Source: CALHKP01 sp963558075
GTDB lineage: Bacteria; Bacillota; Clostridia; Peptostreptococcales; Anaerovoracaceae
Reading direction: 5' to 3'
NCBI GenBank assembly: GCA_963558075.1
Contig: CAUWFN010000045.1
Location: forward strand, 1 to 15,383
DNA: 15,383 nucleotides
Below are positions 14,040-15,383 of the stretch, one piece after another. Position 1 is the stretch's first letter, and every line of letters begins with the position of its first letter. The notes below the pieces were generated by a model. It saw only the letters and a list, made by a program, of their open reading frames with translations. It was not told the DNA's origin and made no database searches. Both the position numbers and the translations under genes were made by a program.

Positions 14040-15134
14040 ATGAAAAAGAAACTGATCATTGGATGCAGCATAGCTGCAGTTGCTGCAATTGCGATAGGAG
14101 TTGGCATTTTTGCTGCAAATAACAGAACTCCTTATAATTACGACTTTTCAAAATATGCAACCTTTGGAGATTACAAAGGATTAACTTATACAAGAACGAC
14201 AGAATCTGTCTCAGACGAGGAAGTTGAAGCTGAAATTCAGAATAGACTTCAGAGCGCTGCAACAAAAAAGACTGTTGAAGAAGGTGAAGTTTCCGATGGA
14301 GATACAATCAATGTATCATACGAGGGAAAGCTTAACGGAAAAGATACCTTCGAAGGCGGAAGCAGCGATTCACAGGATATCACAATTGGTGTTACATCAA
14401 TGATAGACGGATTTACAGAAGGTCTTGTAGGTCATAAGGTTGGAGATACTGTAAAGCTTGATCTTAAATTCCCGGATGACTACCACGAAGAGTCAGTTGC
14501 AGGTAAGGATGTTGTATTTACAGTAAAAATCAACAACAAACAGATTACAGAAGTACCTGAGCTAAACATGGATTTCGTAAAGAAAAATTCAAAGGCAAAG
14601 AGCGTTGATGCATATAAAGAAGACGTAAAGAAGGACCTTCTAGAAAGCAAACAGGAAGCTGCAGACCAGGGAACAAAACAGGAGCTTTGGAGCCAGATTG
14701 TCGAAAAGACAAAGATGAAAAAGTATCCTGAAAAGGAAATGAAAAAAGCCAATGAAAAGGCAGATGAATGGGAAAACCAGTACAAGTCACAGGCTTCAGC
14801 TTACAACATGGAATGGGACGAATTCATGAAGAATGTTCTTCAGACAGACGAAAAGGGATTCAAGAAAATCAAGAAGATGTATGCTGAGGACATCGTAAAG
14901 AACGAAATAACTCTTTACTATATCGCTGACAAAGAAAACATCGATGTATCAAAGAGAGAATACAAGGATTTCCTTGATGACATTCTAGAAAAGAACGATT
15001 ATACAGAAAAGAGTTTTGAAGAAGCATTTAATATGTCAATCGAAGAATACGGAAAACAGTATGACTGGGAACAGGGTCTTCTGCTTGACAAAGTTTTAGA
15101 TAAAGTAATGAAACTAGGAAAAGAAACTAAATAA
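14040..15134 (+). CDS. Membrane-anchored trigger-factor-like FKBP peptidyl-prolyl isomerase/chaperone
   Basis: A 364-residue exported foldase. Residues 1-26 are a basic start (MKKK) and a hydrophobic helix, so it is anchored or secreted. Cys9 in LIIGC resembles a lipobox, but the hydrophobic core follows rather than precedes it, so a transmembrane anchor is more likely than a lipoprotein. Residues about 45-80 are helical. An FKBP domain spans about 85-168 (GDTINVSYEGKLNG, then GFTEGLVGHKVGDTVKLD, then FPDDYHEESVAGKDVVFTVK), with the trigger-factor form of the last motif. The remainder (170-364) is Lys/Glu-rich helix like the trigger factor C-terminal chaperone arms. The ribosome-docking N-terminal domain of trigger factor is absent. 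It should fold proteins outside the membrane, like PrsA. GGAAGG precedes the ATG, and it is monocistronic. Confidence 0.88.
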   Translation: MKKKLIIGCSIAAVAAIAIGVGIFAANNRTPYNYDFSKYATFGDYKGLTYTRTTESVSDEEVEAEIQNRLQSAATKKTVEEGEVSDGDTINVSYEGKLNGKDTFEGGSSDSQDITIGVTSMIDGFTEGLVGHKVGDTVKLDLKFPDDYHEESVAGKDVVFTVKINNKQITEVPELNMDFVKKNSKAKSVDAYKEDVKKDLLESKQEAADQGTKQELWSQIVEKTKMKKYPEKEMKKANEKADEWENQYKSQASAYNMEWDEFMKNVLQTDEKGFKKIKKMYAEDIVKNEITLYYIADKENIDVSKREYKDFLDDILEKNDYTEKSFEEAFNMSIEEYGKQYDWEQGLLLDKVLDKVMKLGKETK

Positions 15135-15147
15135 ATATGCATATCAC

Positions 15148-15188
15148 AAGGCTGGGGTTATAAAATCCCGGTCTTTGCTTTTCTTTGT
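15148..15188 (+). terminator. Intrinsic terminator after the FKBP foldase gene
   Basis: A 9-base stem AAGGCTGGG / CCCGGTCTT with two G-U pairs and a 10-base loop is followed by a T-rich tract (TTGCTTTTCTTT). It begins about 14 bases after the stop codon. Confidence 0.8.
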
Positions 15189-15189
15189 G

Positions 15190-15264
15190 TGAATTTATAT
15201 TGCAGTTAGGGGAGAATTGCTGTGAAATGAACTGTTTTCTGTGGAAATCCAAGCTGAGTTCTAT
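15190..15264 (+). ncRNA. Possible small RNA ahead of an orphan terminator
   Basis: No open reading frame is supported here, yet a strong terminator follows. TATATT at about 15196-15201 could be a -10 box, though its -35 is poor. A start near 15208 would give an RNA of about 95 bases ending at the terminator. The interval may instead be only spacer. Confidence 0.25.
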
Positions 15265-15303
15265 AATTAAGTTAGAAAAATGATTCTAACTTAATTTTTT
15301 TTT
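15265..15303 (+). terminator. Strong orphan intrinsic terminator
   Basis: A perfect 13-base stem (15265-15277 with 15284-15296) and a 6-base loop lead straight into a run of nine T (15295-15303). It is plus-strand directional; the minus strand has no U-tract. No gene lies between it and the preceding terminator. Confidence 0.85.
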
Positions 15304-15383
15304 ACTCAAATTTCAATGATTACAAGGCTTTTGGGGAAGTTTTCTTACTTGTAAATAATAAAAATAATGGTGCAAAAACGGAC
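15304..15383. other. AT-rich end of window
   Basis: I see no gene here. It may hold the leader of a gene beyond the window; AT-rich stretches near 15350 could be promoter-like, but nothing decisive is visible. Confidence 0.4.

Noticed and set aside
14040..14066. Lipoprotein signal at Cys9 of the FKBP foldase
   Set aside because: The hydrophobic core lies after the Cys, opposite to a normal lipoprotein signal; noted only as a remote option.
1..15383. CRISPR arrays, tRNA or rRNA genes, insertion sequences, phage attachment sites
   Set aside because: None was seen: no regularly spaced repeats, no cloverleaf with CCA-type end, no transposase or integrase, no terminal inverted repeats.

Overview
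The window looks like a low-GC, strictly anaerobic Firmicute of the Clostridia. The grounds are AT-rich sequence, strong AGGAGG-type ribosome binding sites, intrinsic terminators with U-tracts, and gene families typical of anaerobes (a RocR-like sigma-54 activator, a NifU-like/GGGtGRT pair, an aldolase-VOC fusion). The genus cannot be fixed from sequence alone. All fifteen genes I support lie on the plus strand.

Bases 179-8887 are one tightly packed block. It opens with a polytopic membrane protein with an Mpv17/PMP22-like C-terminus. This overlaps a PLP aminotransferase, followed by an M20 N-carbamoyl-amino-acid hydrolase, an Asp/Glu/hydantoin racemase and a D-hydantoinase/dihydropyrimidinase. 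Together these can racemise and open a hydantoin-type ring, remove the carbamoyl group and transaminate the free amino acid. A PAS/AAA+/Fis sigma-54 activator follows after 108 bases. Its stop codon overlaps the start of a KDPG/KHG aldolase carrying a C-terminal VOC domain, which is followed by a KDG-kinase-like PfkB kinase. A strong terminator (8933-8980) closes the block. Every intergene is short and no other terminator was seen in it, so ring cleavage and KDG catabolism may be co-transcribed, at least from the regulator onward.

Bases 9024-10410 hold coaBC (coenzyme A synthesis) with its own promoter and a 3' hairpin. The last codons of coaBC contain an exact-consensus sigma-A promoter (TTGACA, 17 bases, TATAAT). 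It serves a two-gene metal unit: a PF11449-like membrane exporter and a Fur-family repressor. A perfect 6-1-6 inverted repeat with the AATnATT core of Fur-family boxes sits at the predicted transcription start and is nested in the terminator-like hairpin. I consider this the most testable regulatory prediction in the window.

Bases 11740-13545 carry a strong promoter, a NifU/IscU-like scaffold protein, a GGGtGRT-family protein of unknown function, and a terminator. Next come a 63-residue Cys-rich membrane protein and a membrane-anchored trigger-factor-like FKBP foldase with its own promoter and terminator. The last 200 bases hold no gene but contain a second, very strong terminator with no gene in front of it, which may end a small RNA.

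The annotation rests on motif reading only. Substrates of the hydantoinase block, the metal of the exporter/Fur pair and the role of the NifU-like/GGGtGRT pair are inferences.
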